Source of the DNA: Helicobacteraceae bacterium
GTDB taxonomy: Bacteria > Campylobacterota > Campylobacteria > Campylobacterales > Sulfurimonadaceae
Length of the DNA: 64,000 nt
Assembly (NCBI GenBank): GCA_027038835.1
Contig: JALWGC010000019.1
Location: 88,968 to 152,967 of the forward strand
Direction of reading: 5' to 3'
The first letter of the stretch is position 1, and each line of letters opens with the position of its first letter. This document shows, in pieces, positions 49,380 through 58,650 of the stretch. The translations under genes and the position numbers were made by a program. The notes beneath the pieces are model-generated. The model worked only from the letters and a program-made list of their open reading frames with translations, had not been told where the DNA came from and did not search any database.

Positions 49380-51018
49380 CTAAAATAGCTCTTACCTGTG
49401 ATTTCGTTATCGATTCGTTTTGCTCCAAGAGGGTTTTTATTTTCACGACCGCTTCTTCGAAAGACAATAAAAGTTCTTTGGTTTCATCGTACATTTGGCT
49501 GAGAATCTTTTCACATTCGTTCGACTCCGCGGCGATACTCGAACCCATTCCGTATTCCATCACCATAGCTTTTGCCAAACTCTTCGCTTCTGCTATATCG
49601 TTTTGCGCACTGCTTGCGTGTTCACCGTATTCGATATCGCAAAGCACCACACCGCCAAGAAGCGTTTTTATTTTTTGCTCCAACTCGCTTTGCAGTAGCG
49701 GTAGATTCTGTCCCGGAGGGGTCAGACGTTCGTTTGAAAGCAGTAGTTTTTCAAACGGCAAGTCGAAGTGGGTCGCCATAAGCACTTTTCCCGTTTGGTA
49801 CGTGATGCGATGGCGTTTTTGCCTTTCATTGAGCACGAGCATCTTTTTCTTGCCAAAGACGACTTTGTCTTTCACCCCGTAAAAATGCTCCATCGTCACT
49901 TTGGAGTCGTTTTGTCTGAGTGCGAGCAAAGCCGCTTCGTTGACGAACGATGAGAGCATCGCTCCGTTGAAACCGACCGTTATAGAGGCGATTTTCTCTA
50001 CATCGACATCGTTTGGGATGTTTTGCAAATATTTTTTCAAAATCGACGCACGCTCGTTTTTCGTCGGCAAATCGACAAACACTCGTCTATCGAATCGCCC
50101 CGCACGAAGCAATGCAGGATCCAGCACCTCTATCTTGTTCGTCGCCGCTATGACGATAACTCCGCTTTGCGACTCAAAACCATCCATTTCGGTCAAAAGC
50201 TGATTGAGCGTAGCTTCCCTTTCATCGTTGCGGTTCCCCTCGCGCTTTTTTCCTACGGCGTCTATCTCGTCGATAAAAACGATAGAAGGGGCGTTCTTTT
50301 TCGCAGCGGCGAAAAGTTCATGTACTCTTTTGGCTCCCATTCCGACATAAATCTGTACGAAACTCGCTCCACTTTGGTAGTAAAAAGAAACTCCAGCGGC
50401 ATTGGCTACCGCTTTGGCTATCATCGTCTTTCCGACTCCCGGAGGCCCAACAAGCAACACTCCACGCGGCAATCTCGCACCGAAGCGCTTGTACTTCTGC
50501 GGATTTTTCATAAAATCTATAATCTCTTGAAGTTCCTCTTTGACATCTTCTATTCCGCCGATATCATCGAACGTTACATCGGTCTTGACAGCTTCGATAG
50601 GCTCGTTTTGCTGGGGTTGTTCCTCTTTTAATTTGCTCTTTTGAGGCTGCGCGGTAGTTGGTTTTTCCACCCCTTTTTGCCATCTTCGAAACAAAATGGA
50701 ACCAAGCCCGATGAAGACGACCGCGATGAATATATAGAGAATGATATTGGAAGTTTTATCGTAAACCACTTTGTGGTGTGCGAAGATTTCCGGATCGACA
50801 AGCTCGATGGGTATTTTGTAGATCCCCGAAGCGGTTTTCAAAAAAAGATAATCCGACGATGCGACCAGCTCTTTGACTTGACCGTTTCGCAACAGTTCGT
50901 TCGCTTTTTGCAGCGTGATGTTACGGGAGTTGTCCCGAAGCAAGGCAAACAGCACAAGCAAAACGATAATAACGGCCGAAACTAAAATGACGATTCGATT
51001 AAGCTTCAAAGACGGCAT
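49366..51018 (-). CDS. FtsH-like AAA+ protein lacking the HEXXH protease site
   Basis: 550 residues. N-terminal helix (about 8-26), a short periplasmic part, second helix (about 92-108), then an FtsH-type AAA+ domain: Walker A GPPGVGKT (191-198), Walker [12 protein letters not shown] (246-256), pore loop [10 protein letters not shown], and second-region [11 protein letters not shown] (303-313). Where FtsH has YHEAGH this chain has YQTGKV (407-412), so the zinc ligands are gone; it is also shorter than FtsH by about 90 residues. Probably an unfoldase or chaperone rather than a protease. Helicobacter and Campylobacter carry a like homologue at the same site. Confidence 0.88.
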   Translation of the reverse strand: MPSLKLNRIVILVSAVIIVLLVLFALLRDNSRNITLQKANELLRNGQVKELVASSDYLFLKTASGIYKIPIELVDPEIFAHHKVVYDKTSNIILYIFIAVVFIGLGSILFRRWQKGVEKPTTAQPQKSKLKEEQPQQNEPIEAVKTDVTFDDIGGIEDVKEELQEIIDFMKNPQKYKRFGARLPRGVLLVGPPGVGKTMIAKAVANAAGVSFYYQSGASFVQIYVGMGAKRVHELFAAAKKNAPSIVFIDEIDAVGKKREGNRNDEREATLNQLLTEMDGFESQSGVIVIAATNKIEVLDPALLRAGRFDRRVFVDLPTKNERASILKKYLQNIPNDVDVEKIASITVGFNGAMLSSFVNEAALLALRQNDSKVTMEHFYGVKDKVVFGKKKMLVLNERQKRHRITYQTGKVLMATHFDLPFEKLLLSNERLTPPGQNLPLLQSELEQKIKTLLGGVVLCDIEYGEHASSAQNDIAEAKSLAKAMVMEYGMGSSIAAESNECEKILSQMYDETKELLLSFEEAVVKIKTLLEQNESITKSQVRAILDEVL

Positions 51019-52255
51019 AGTTGCACTCCGGTTTCACTTCGTAGTCGGTTATCTCGAGCCAATTACCGACAAGGTCTATGGAGGATTTTACCTTAATTTG
51101 GTTAAAAAACTGATCATACCCATGGTAATACCCCTCTTTGAAACTCTCTATGAGAACGACCAAAGGGCGTGTTTGACTTTTTCTAAAAGCGTAGTTCTTC
51201 TCTTGGACGATAGCCTCTATTTCATGGAGTCTTTCTTTTGCCGTTTTACCGTTTATCTGAGGCTTGAGCGTTGCCGATGGCGTACCGTCACGTTTCGAGT
51301 AGGTAAATGCGTGCAAATGGGTCAGATGGATGTTTTTGAGGTTTTCTACCGCTTCTTGCCATATCTCTTGAGTTTCTCCGGGATGTCCGGTTATAAAATC
51401 CGTCCCAATGGCGAACCCTTTTTCTTGCAAGAACGAAAACAGCTCTCTATCTTGGTTGTAAACGTTTCTTCGGTTCATCAGTTTTAGCATCTTTGGGGAA
51501 GTGTGCTGCAGCGCTATATGCAGATGTTTTTCAAGCCACGGTTCATCGAGAAGTTCTTTGAACTCTTCAGTAACTTGAATCGGCTCTATACTCCCAAGAC
51601 GTATGCGTCGAACACCCCGAACGTAGCTTATTTTTTTCAAAAGTTTCGCAAGGGAACTTTTGGTATCTACTCCGTAACTTCCAAGGTTTGTACCGGTAAG
51701 TATGAACTCCCCAAACCCGTTTGCGGCAAGCTTGGTTATCTGTTCGATTATACGTGACTCGTCAAGGCTTCTCGCATCTCCACGCACATAAGGGATGATG
51801 CAGTAGGAACAACGAAAATTACACCCCTCTTGAATCTTGATAAACGCTCTGCTTTTACCTATGAACTCCCCGACAACCGCTTCATCTACGAACTGCAAAT
51901 CGCCTATCTCGTAAAACCCATCAGGGCGCGAAAGGAGCTTGTTGATTTGCGTTTTTTCACTTTGACCGAAAACCCCTGCGACTCTTCCCTCTTTTAGGAG
52001 CTCCTCCCCTTTGGTATGCGCTCCACATCCCGTGAGATAAATCTTCGGCGATGTCGTTTTTTCCAGCTTGGAGATGTAATTGCGCACATTACTGTCAGCA
52101 CCGTTGGTAACGGTACAGGAGTTGATCACCACCACGTCCGCTTCCGCTTCGTTTTCGGTGATGTCGTAGTCTTTGAGTGCACTTTTCATCACTTGCGAAT
52201 CGTACAGATTCGTCCTGCATCCAAACGTCTTGAAGTATATCTTTTCTCTACTCAT
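50999..52255 (-). CDS. mtaB: tRNA t6A37 methylthiotransferase MtaB-like
   Basis: 418 residues. UPF0004 domain with three Cys (FKTFGCRTN, NSCTVTNG, LTGCGAHTK), radical SAM motif CNFRCSYC near 140 for a second cluster, and a C-terminal TRAM-like end. The CRTN and TVTNGAD sequences favour MtaB over MiaB or RimO. The ATG at 52255 overlaps the mscS-like stop (ATGA). It overlaps the FtsH-like gene by 20 bases. Confidence 0.9.
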   Translation of the reverse strand: MSREKIYFKTFGCRTNLYDSQVMKSALKDYDITENEAEADVVVINSCTVTNGADSNVRNYISKLEKTTSPKIYLTGCGAHTKGEELLKEGRVAGVFGQSEKTQINKLLSRPDGFYEIGDLQFVDEAVVGEFIGKSRAFIKIQEGCNFRCSYCIIPYVRGDARSLDESRIIEQITKLAANGFGEFILTGTNLGSYGVDTKSSLAKLLKKISYVRGVRRIRLGSIEPIQVTEEFKELLDEPWLEKHLHIALQHTSPKMLKLMNRRNVYNQDRELFSFLQEKGFAIGTDFITGHPGETQEIWQEAVENLKNIHLTHLHAFTYSKRDGTPSATLKPQINGKTAKERLHEIEAIVQEKNYAFRKSQTRPLVVLIESFKEGYYHGYDQFFNQIKVKSSIDLVGNWLEITDYEVKPECNYAVFEA

Positions 52256-53919
52256 ACCGTCGTACCGTCGTTTGGTTTTCGTTGCGGTTTGCTTTTTTCG
52301 ATATTGATTTGTTGTGTCGGGTATGCGATGGTGATGTCCTCTTCGGCATTGAAAGCGTCTATGATTTCGGTTGAGATGACACTTCGAAGCGTGAGCGTCG
52401 CATACGCATTTGTCAAATACCACGCTTCGATATCGATACCGTAGTCTTTGATGAACGAATAGATTCTCGGCTCGACGTTGGTGTTTTTGAGGCTATAATG
52501 GTGGCGCAGTTTGTTAAGCTGTTTACGCGTAATGTCGGTATAACCTTTGGAGTATTTTTTCGCTATCTCTTTTGCCAAATGCATCGCTTTTTTATGGTTC
52601 GAATCGAACGTAATCGCAATCTTCACCCCATCCCACACCGTTTTGAGCGAGTAGTGGGTGTAGTTGGCGATCATACGGGTGAAGATGTAGTTGTTCGGTA
52701 TGAAGATAATACGCCCTGCCCGTCTGTTATGCTCCACCGATGTGAGGGTGATATCTTCCAAGATAGTTATACGAAGTAGTGATATATCCAAAACATCGCC
52801 TATGTACCTCATCCCATCCATATCGACTCTGATTCTATCACCCACATGGATACTTCCGCCAAAAACGATAACCAACCAGCCAAGGATAGACATGAACCAG
52901 TCTTTCATCGCAATCGCGATACCCGCGGAAGCGAACCCCAAAATCGTTACGAGATACGAAACGTTTTCGATATAGTTGAAAAAAACGATAAGCAAGATAA
53001 TGGTGAAATTGGCAAACGTTATGAACTTGTTCGCCATATAGAAACGTTCGTTGTCGGTAATGTACTTTTTGATGATAAGTTTGAGAATGAAAAAACTCAA
53101 AAACACCACAAAAACGATTATACCGAGATTGCCGAGTTTGACCACTTGCGCTTTTATCTCTTTGTTGAGGTTGGTTTCTATCACATCGAGACGTTTTTTA
53201 TACACATCGACCGTAACGTTCATAATGTCAAACGCCGTTTGGAACTTCTCTAGCTCCTTGCTTCGTTCTCTCAAAGCTTGAACGTATTTTTCCTCTTTCG
53301 TAAGCCCCGCAAGCTCTTTGTAAACTACAATCTCCTTTTTCAAAAGCGCTATAAGGTTTTCAAGTTCCTCTTTTCGCTGGATGTAGTTTTCAAACTCCTG
53401 TTTAACGGTTTTCAAAAAGGAGATAGCGCTGAAAATATCGAAAGGGTTCACCACCTTTGGAACGTTTTCTATCGTCGGCGGCGTTATCAACTCCGAAAAC
53501 GGAGCGGAGCCTTTCTCTTTGAGTTCGTTTAGCTGAGTGGTAAGAATCTTCTGTTTCGCGACAAGCGATTCGAGTGTTTCGAGCTCTTTTTTCTTCAGTT
53601 TTCTCTTTCGTTTGAGCCGTTTTATCTGTTTTTCGATACTTTTTAGGTTTTTTTCCACTTCCAATCGGGTAAGATAGGAAGAGTAGCTTTTTGTCCAGAT
53701 TTTTTCCTGCTCCAATTCGCTCTCTATGTTTTGAAGTTTGACAAACAAAACCGAAATCTTCTCTCGTATGCGCTCTTTTGCCAACTCCTCTTGACGCTGT
53801 TTTTCCAACTCGAGTTGCTCTTGCGTCTTTGTGGTGTCTGATACGTTGTTTTCTTGTATTTGTGCCGAGAACAAAGCACTTCCAAGAACAAAGAGAAATA
53901 AAAAGAGGTGTTTCATCAT
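52252..53919 (-). CDS. MscS-family mechanosensitive channel with long periplasmic coiled coil
   Basis: 555 residues. Signal peptide (about 1-19); a coiled-coil region (about 30-250) rich in Glu, Lys and Leu; then three or four helices (about 263-350), and the MscS pore/beta domain with GFASAGIAIAMKDWFMS near 325-341 and GGSIHVGDRI near 349. The large N-terminal part is typical of MscK/YbdG-size members. ATG next to the aroB stop (either of two ATGs). Opens under membrane tension. Confidence 0.88.
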   Translation of the reverse strand: MMKHLFLFLFVLGSALFSAQIQENNVSDTTKTQEQLELEKQRQEELAKERIREKISVLFVKLQNIESELEQEKIWTKSYSSYLTRLEVEKNLKSIEKQIKRLKRKRKLKKKELETLESLVAKQKILTTQLNELKEKGSAPFSELITPPTIENVPKVVNPFDIFSAISFLKTVKQEFENYIQRKEELENLIALLKKEIVVYKELAGLTKEEKYVQALRERSKELEKFQTAFDIMNVTVDVYKKRLDVIETNLNKEIKAQVVKLGNLGIIVFVVFLSFFILKLIIKKYITDNERFYMANKFITFANFTIILLIVFFNYIENVSYLVTILGFASAGIAIAMKDWFMSILGWLVIVFGGSIHVGDRIRVDMDGMRYIGDVLDISLLRITILEDITLTSVEHNRRAGRIIFIPNNYIFTRMIANYTHYSLKTVWDGVKIAITFDSNHKKAMHLAKEIAKKYSKGYTDITRKQLNKLRHHYSLKNTNVEPRIYSFIKDYGIDIEAWYLTNAYATLTLRSVISTEIIDAFNAEEDITIAYPTQQINIEKSKPQRKPNDGTTV

Positions 53920-54965
53920 CTACCTTTGAACTCCGATAGTACCGCCAAAACATCCTCTTTGGCGATATCGTCGCGAATCTCTACATCACCTATCCCTTTT
54001 GGAACGATGAACTTGATTTTACTATCACCGCTTTTTTTGTCGAGATAGAACGCTTCGTAAAACGCTTCTACATCTTCGATGTCGTAACTCGTAGGCAAAT
54101 CGAAACGTTTTAGCAATGTTTCCACCCGTTTTGCCTCCTCTTGGCTCATCAAACCCAAACGAACCGCCAAAGCGTTCGCCATCACCATCCCGATAGCGAC
54201 ACTCTCTCCATGAAGATATTTTTTATAACCTGTTTGCTGCTCTATGACATGCCCGAACGTATGTCCGTAGTTCAAAGCCGCACGCAATCCCCTTTCTTTT
54301 TCGTCTTGCGAAACGACGTCGGCTTTGGTTTGGACGGAATGTTTGATAGCGAGTTTGAGATTTTCTTCGTTCGATAAATCGGCATTTTCCAAAAATTCGA
54401 AAAACTCACGATTGAACGTTACCGCCATCTTGATTATCTCCGCTACCCCTGCGCCGAACTCCCTTTTTGGCAACGTTGAGAGAAAATGGGCATCGATATA
54501 CACGCCACGCGGCTGATAGAACGCGCCTATAAGGTTTTTACCATAAGCGTTGTTGATGCCGGTTTTACCCCCGACACTCGCATCGACTTGGCTCAGTAGA
54601 GTCGTTGGGATTTGCACGAAATCGATTCCGCGCTGGTAGATGCTTGCGGCGTATCCGGTCATATCCCCTATCACTCCGCCTCCAAAAGCGACAAGGAGAG
54701 AACTTCTGTTGAAACGGTGATTGAAAAGCGCCTCGAGGATATAATCGATCGTTTCTTGGTTTTTGTACTCTTCGCCGTCTTGTACGGTTATGACGTAGAG
54801 TTCTTTGGCTGCTATCCGCTCGAGCAGATACCCAAGATGCAACCCCGCAACTTTGGTGTTCGTAACGATCGCGACTTTCGTGTCGAAGCGAAGTTTGGGC
54901 AGTGTATCGATTGTGATATCGTAAGAATTGTCTATAACTTTTTTCAGCTCTATGGGTACTTTCAT
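53916..54965 (-). CDS. aroB: 3-dehydroquinate synthase
   Basis: Second step of the shikimate pathway. 349 residues. FGGGVIGDMTGYAASIYQRG near 93-112, PTTLLSQVDASVGGKTGIN near 119-137, and metal-binding LNYGHTFGHVIE near 235-246 are AroB signatures. Zinc and NAD dependent. ATG is well separated (60 bp) from the upstream gene. Confidence 0.96.
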   Translation of the reverse strand: MKVPIELKKVIDNSYDITIDTLPKLRFDTKVAIVTNTKVAGLHLGYLLERIAAKELYVITVQDGEEYKNQETIDYILEALFNHRFNRSSLLVAFGGGVIGDMTGYAASIYQRGIDFVQIPTTLLSQVDASVGGKTGINNAYGKNLIGAFYQPRGVYIDAHFLSTLPKREFGAGVAEIIKMAVTFNREFFEFLENADLSNEENLKLAIKHSVQTKADVVSQDEKERGLRAALNYGHTFGHVIEQQTGYKKYLHGESVAIGMVMANALAVRLGLMSQEEAKRVETLLKRFDLPTSYDIEDVEAFYEAFYLDKKSGDSKIKFIVPKGIGDVEIRDDIAKEDVLAVLSEFKGR

Positions 54966-55025
54966 TATCTTTTTCCAAATATGTAAATTGGATTACATTC
55001 TACTTAAAAATCGCTAAAAACGGGG

Positions 55026-56432
55026 TTAAAGATTATCTACCGGAATGAACATTTGGTGAAAATCCTCCAGATGGTGGTACATCAAATCGCTATCGGTCGA
55101 AAAGTAGGAATAAAAAACCCTTTTAGTGAGTTTTTTCGAAAACGGCACGAAATGAAGAAAGTTCTTATGGCTTTTGAGTACCCGAATCGGGTTTTCCTCC
55201 TCTTTGAAAACCTTGATGTTTTTCGAAAATATCGCGGAGAGATTGTAATAATGTTCGATAACTTGCTCTTTTATCTCTTGATGCTCTTTTATGAAATTGT
55301 AAAGCTCTATTTTCAAATCGAACTGCTCCGAAAAGTCGAAAATAGCGTTGGATATCTTCTCACTCTCCCTGCTCTCGGAAACAATGAGAGCCGCCTCCTT
55401 GATTTGCTCGAACGGTTTTTGGGAAAGTTTCAAAACCGGTACTTGCATCCCGTAAAGTATCTTTCTCATTTCGGTATCGAAAAATATCTCGTTGGAAACG
55501 AGCACGAAACCGACATGAAAGCGCTTTTTATCTTCGGCTACCACCCCGTAGCGATCCCCTTCGTAAAGCACATCGACAAAGGTGGAAAGGTCGCTTTGGG
55601 ATTTTATCTCTTCGAGTAGCTCTATGTCGTTTGGATTGACGATGCGGATAAAGAGCTCTTTTGCGAGTTTTTCTTGAATAAACTTCGCTTGCATGAGCAT
55701 CAGCCTGATAGAATCGGGGTCGTTTTTCGTCATATCGACATAAAGGTACAACGACGTACCAAACGGTTCAGGAAACTGTCCAAGCTCCCTTTTTATCACC
55801 CGATACACCGTTTTGAGCACTTGCGGTTCACCCACGAGAAGCAAAATGTCGTTTGGCTGAATCATCCTGCGCCGTGTCGGCAAAAGAAGCTCTCTGTTTC
55901 TGTAAATCGCGGCGATTTTCCAATTTTTCTGCTGGATGACTCCAAGATGTTTGTACACGAAAGAGCTACCAAAGGGAACGGAAACCTCCATCACCTCCCC
56001 CTCGCCCAAACCGACGTTTTGCGCGATGACGGGAACGTTTGGCAAGAAGTCGATGAGTTTCGATGCGAGGATATCTTTGGCGTTTATGAAAACGACCGAA
56101 CCGTCTTCGTAAGAAAGTCCCCATTCATCCATCACGACGACACGCAGATGTTTTTTTATCATTTTGATATTTTTAATGGTGTTTTCGACATCCGCTTTGT
56201 TGTCCATCGCTATAAGTACTTGGATGAACTCCATTTTCAAAATATTGGAAAGTTTGTAAATGCTGGTAGGGTCGAACTCGAAAAACTTGAAACGGGAGGG
56301 ATTGACCCGCTCGTACTCTTTGGCTTTGAGTTCTACGACGTAGTAAATATTTTCACTCGTATAGGTGTCTATGACACGCTGAATGAAGTGCGTACCGACA
56401 TCGCCGCTTGAGAGGATGAGAATCTTTTTCAA
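55026..56432 (-). CDS. TrkA-N/TrkA-C domain protein (COG3400-like)
   Basis: 468-residue soluble protein. N-terminal Rossmann-like part beginning ILILSSGDVGTHFI, with a changed glycine motif, then a TrkA-C/RCK-C fold (about 148-205: VSVPFGSSFVYKHLG and LLPTRRRMIQPND), then a long C-terminal region specific to Campylobacterota relatives. Probably a ligand-binding regulator of ion transport; the partner channel is not nearby. Four bases after thiS. Confidence 0.7.
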   Translation of the reverse strand: MKKILILSSGDVGTHFIQRVIDTYTSENIYYVVELKAKEYERVNPSRFKFFEFDPTSIYKLSNILKMEFIQVLIAMDNKADVENTIKNIKMIKKHLRVVVMDEWGLSYEDGSVVFINAKDILASKLIDFLPNVPVIAQNVGLGEGEVMEVSVPFGSSFVYKHLGVIQQKNWKIAAIYRNRELLLPTRRRMIQPNDILLLVGEPQVLKTVYRVIKRELGQFPEPFGTSLYLYVDMTKNDPDSIRLMLMQAKFIQEKLAKELFIRIVNPNDIELLEEIKSQSDLSTFVDVLYEGDRYGVVAEDKKRFHVGFVLVSNEIFFDTEMRKILYGMQVPVLKLSQKPFEQIKEAALIVSESRESEKISNAIFDFSEQFDLKIELYNFIKEHQEIKEQVIEHYYNLSAIFSKNIKVFKEEENPIRVLKSHKNFLHFVPFSKKLTKRVFYSYFSTDSDLMYHHLEDFHQMFIPVDNL

Positions 56433-56435
56433 CGC

Positions 56436-56639
56436 TTACCCTCCGCCGACGAAGTCGAGCAACTCCAATTTATCGCCGTTTTGAAGCATCTCTTTGGCCC
56501 ACTTGTCTTGTTTGACTATCTGCATGTTTTTCGCAGCCGCCATCACTTTGCCCTCGAGGTTCAACTCCTTGATCACATCTGCCAAACTCACTCCCTCTTT
56601 AAATTCCCGCTCTTCTCCGTTTATGGTTATCTTCATCAT
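56436..56639 (-). CDS. thiS: Sulfur carrier protein ThiS
   Basis: 67-residue ubiquitin-like protein starting MMKITINGEEREF and ending in GGG, of which the terminal Gly pair accepts sulfur as thiocarboxylate for thiazole synthesis. One extra Gly at the end is unusual. Two adjacent ATGs overlap the stop of the upstream gene; GGAG stands before them. Confidence 0.88.
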   Translation of the reverse strand: MMKITINGEEREFKEGVSLADVIKELNLEGKVMAAAKNMQIVKQDKWAKEMLQNGDKLELLDFVGGG

Positions 56640-57823
56640 TGTAACTCCGTAATTTTTCCAAAAATCTCTTCGCCATTATAAAGGGAGTTGCTATTTTCAA
56701 TCTTATAAGAAGCTTCTACATCCAAAGCTAAAAATTTCTCTATACTTTCTCCCACCTCCAATCGAGGCGCTTTTTTGGCAAGCTGACGCAACGGATTCTC
56801 AACGGTCAGTTCGATAAGGGTTTCGAAGTCGATTATGCCGCTTTTTACAAGCTTGGTATAATACAGTCCATACCCTTCTGCGAGTGCACTCGAACCATAC
56901 GCCGCATCGAAAAACGCCACCTCCTTGTTCACGGGTGAGCTTGGCCTGTGCAAAAGGGTAAGCGTGTCTATTTCACCGTTTTTAAGCTTTTGTACGAGCT
57001 TCTTTCTCATCGACTCTTCCACAAGCGGCGGGTCGAGTTTTACCGTAGTGTTGAAGTCTTCACACGCTTCGTCGCTAAAGAGCAGATGGTGTAAACTCAC
57101 CTCTGCACGCACATCGACACCCTCGTTTTTCGCTTTTTGAATCATATCGAGACTGCGCGGACTGGCTATGCTTTGAAAACCGATAGCTATACCGTAATAT
57201 CTGGCTATTTCTATCATGCGCGAAACATGCACCACTTCGCTAAGCTCGGGAATCCCTGCAAGCCCGAGTTTGGAGCTGACATCCCCTTCGAACATCACAC
57301 CCTGAGAAACGAGCGAGTTGTCTTCGGCTTTGACAAAAAGGGTGGTTTTGTACATTTTGACATATTCCGCCACTTTCATGGCGATATTGTTTTTGGCGAA
57401 AGTGCTCATAACGGGAGCGATACCCCCTTTTTTGAGCAGTATGGCGATGTTTGCAAGTGAAAGGTCGTCCAAAAGCGCGTTTATGGCTATTTGTATATCG
57501 ACATCTTTGATGTCTTTTGTCGAGTTCTGCGCAAATTCCAAGACGATTTCGTTGTCGATGCGAGGGGTGGAGTCGCTTTGGAGCACAATCGTTCCCACAC
57601 CCCCTTTTTTTGCTTCGTTGGCGACTTTTTTGATGTTGGTAGCATTGAGAACACCGTCTTTTAGGCGTACGTTACAATCGACAAGTTTGGGCACTATGTA
57701 AGCGCCATGCATATCTTGTGCATCATCGGCTTGGATGTTGCTGGCTATCGTGGTTATTTTCCCGTTTTTCGTTTCGATATCGACTTTTTCACCGCTGCTT
57801 GTTCGGCAGTTTTTGTAAACCAT
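56636..57823 (-). CDS. Dihydroorotase-like protein without metal ligands
   Basis: 395 residues of amidohydrolase fold, closest in layout to type I dihydroorotases. The metal-binding DxHxH is D49-C-N51-V-R53, both His lost; the late TDHAP region is LHRPSSPV, where the catalytic Asp is missing. EVSLHHL (near 240) and DPPL are kept. It should be inactive, like PyrC' partners that assemble with aspartate transcarbamoylase. No pyrB is in the window. Sits between the phosphatase gene and thiS. Confidence 0.8.
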   Translation of the reverse strand: MVYKNCRTSSGEKVDIETKNGKITTIASNIQADDAQDMHGAYIVPKLVDCNVRLKDGVLNATNIKKVANEAKKGGVGTIVLQSDSTPRIDNEIVLEFAQNSTKDIKDVDIQIAINALLDDLSLANIAILLKKGGIAPVMSTFAKNNIAMKVAEYVKMYKTTLFVKAEDNSLVSQGVMFEGDVSSKLGLAGIPELSEVVHVSRMIEIARYYGIAIGFQSIASPRSLDMIQKAKNEGVDVRAEVSLHHLLFSDEACEDFNTTVKLDPPLVEESMRKKLVQKLKNGEIDTLTLLHRPSSPVNKEVAFFDAAYGSSALAEGYGLYYTKLVKSGIIDFETLIELTVENPLRQLAKKAPRLEVGESIEKFLALDVEASYKIENSNSLYNGEEIFGKITELQ

Positions 57824-57864
57824 CTATCTCTCCAGTTTTAGGTGTTTGTATTTTACCCAAAAAA

Positions 57865-58650
57865 TTATAATCTTTCGAGTATGTAGCGCACTTTGTCATT
57901 CTCCACATCGACCCTTATAAAATGGAAAAAACCTCTATCGCGACTGTGTGGAGCGCCTGCACCTCCGGTTACAATAAAAGGCACGCCGTCCCAATCGCCC
58001 CGAAAGTACGCGTGTATATGGGAAGAAAAAACCATCGTAACGCCGTATTTTCTAAAAAGCTGTAAAAGTGCATACGCGTTTTTCGTATCTTTGAGGCTGT
58101 GCCCTTTGGCGAGTTTTCCTTCTCTTGGGTCAAAAAGCGGCACATGTAAAAAAACGAAACGGTGCGTATATTTGCGCGCTTTTTCAAGCTCTTTTTCCAG
58201 CCACTTCATCCGTTTTTTCTTCACTCGCTTTTTATTCGCGTCATCTACGATAATGAAGTAGCTGTTGGCATAGGAAAAAGAAAAATCGGTTTTTCCGATG
58301 AAACGCTCGAAGTTGGTTTTATCTCCAAAGAAAAACGGAATTTCATGGTTGCCTATAATGCTGATTATCGGTGTTTTTGCGTTTTTGAGTAAGTCGATGT
58401 ATCGTACAAACTCCTCTTTTGCCCCGTTGGAGGTGATATCACCGTTGTTTAGAGCAAACGCCATAGCGCTTTTGTCGATTTTTTCGATGATTTTTTTAAA
58501 CACCTCCTCGCCGTCACGATTGTCCCCCATGACCGCAAAAGAGAAAACCGAACTTTGGTTTCGTTCTCCAAGGCGCTCAAGCGAAATTTCGTTGTACGGC
58601 TTGGCATAAAGGGTAAAAAAAACAAAGAGTGAAAAAAACAGCGCTCTCAC
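57865..58650 (-). CDS. Secreted calcineurin-like metallophosphoesterase
   Basis: 261 residues with a signal peptide (about 1-16). Metal sites: VMGDNRDG near 40, NNGDIT near 69, GNHE near 99, LHVPLF near 168 and SSHIHAYF near 210. The first motif is GDNR rather than GDxH, as in many periplasmic family members. Substrate unknown. ATG overlaps the dsbD stop. Confidence 0.87.
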   Translation of the reverse strand: MRALFFSLFVFFTLYAKPYNEISLERLGERNQSSVFSFAVMGDNRDGEEVFKKIIEKIDKSAMAFALNNGDITSNGAKEEFVRYIDLLKNAKTPIISIIGNHEIPFFFGDKTNFERFIGKTDFSFSYANSYFIIVDDANKKRVKKKRMKWLEKELEKARKYTHRFVFLHVPLFDPREGKLAKGHSLKDTKNAYALLQLFRKYGVTMVFSSHIHAYFRGDWDGVPFIVTGGAGAPHSRDRGFFHFIRVDVENDKVRYILERL

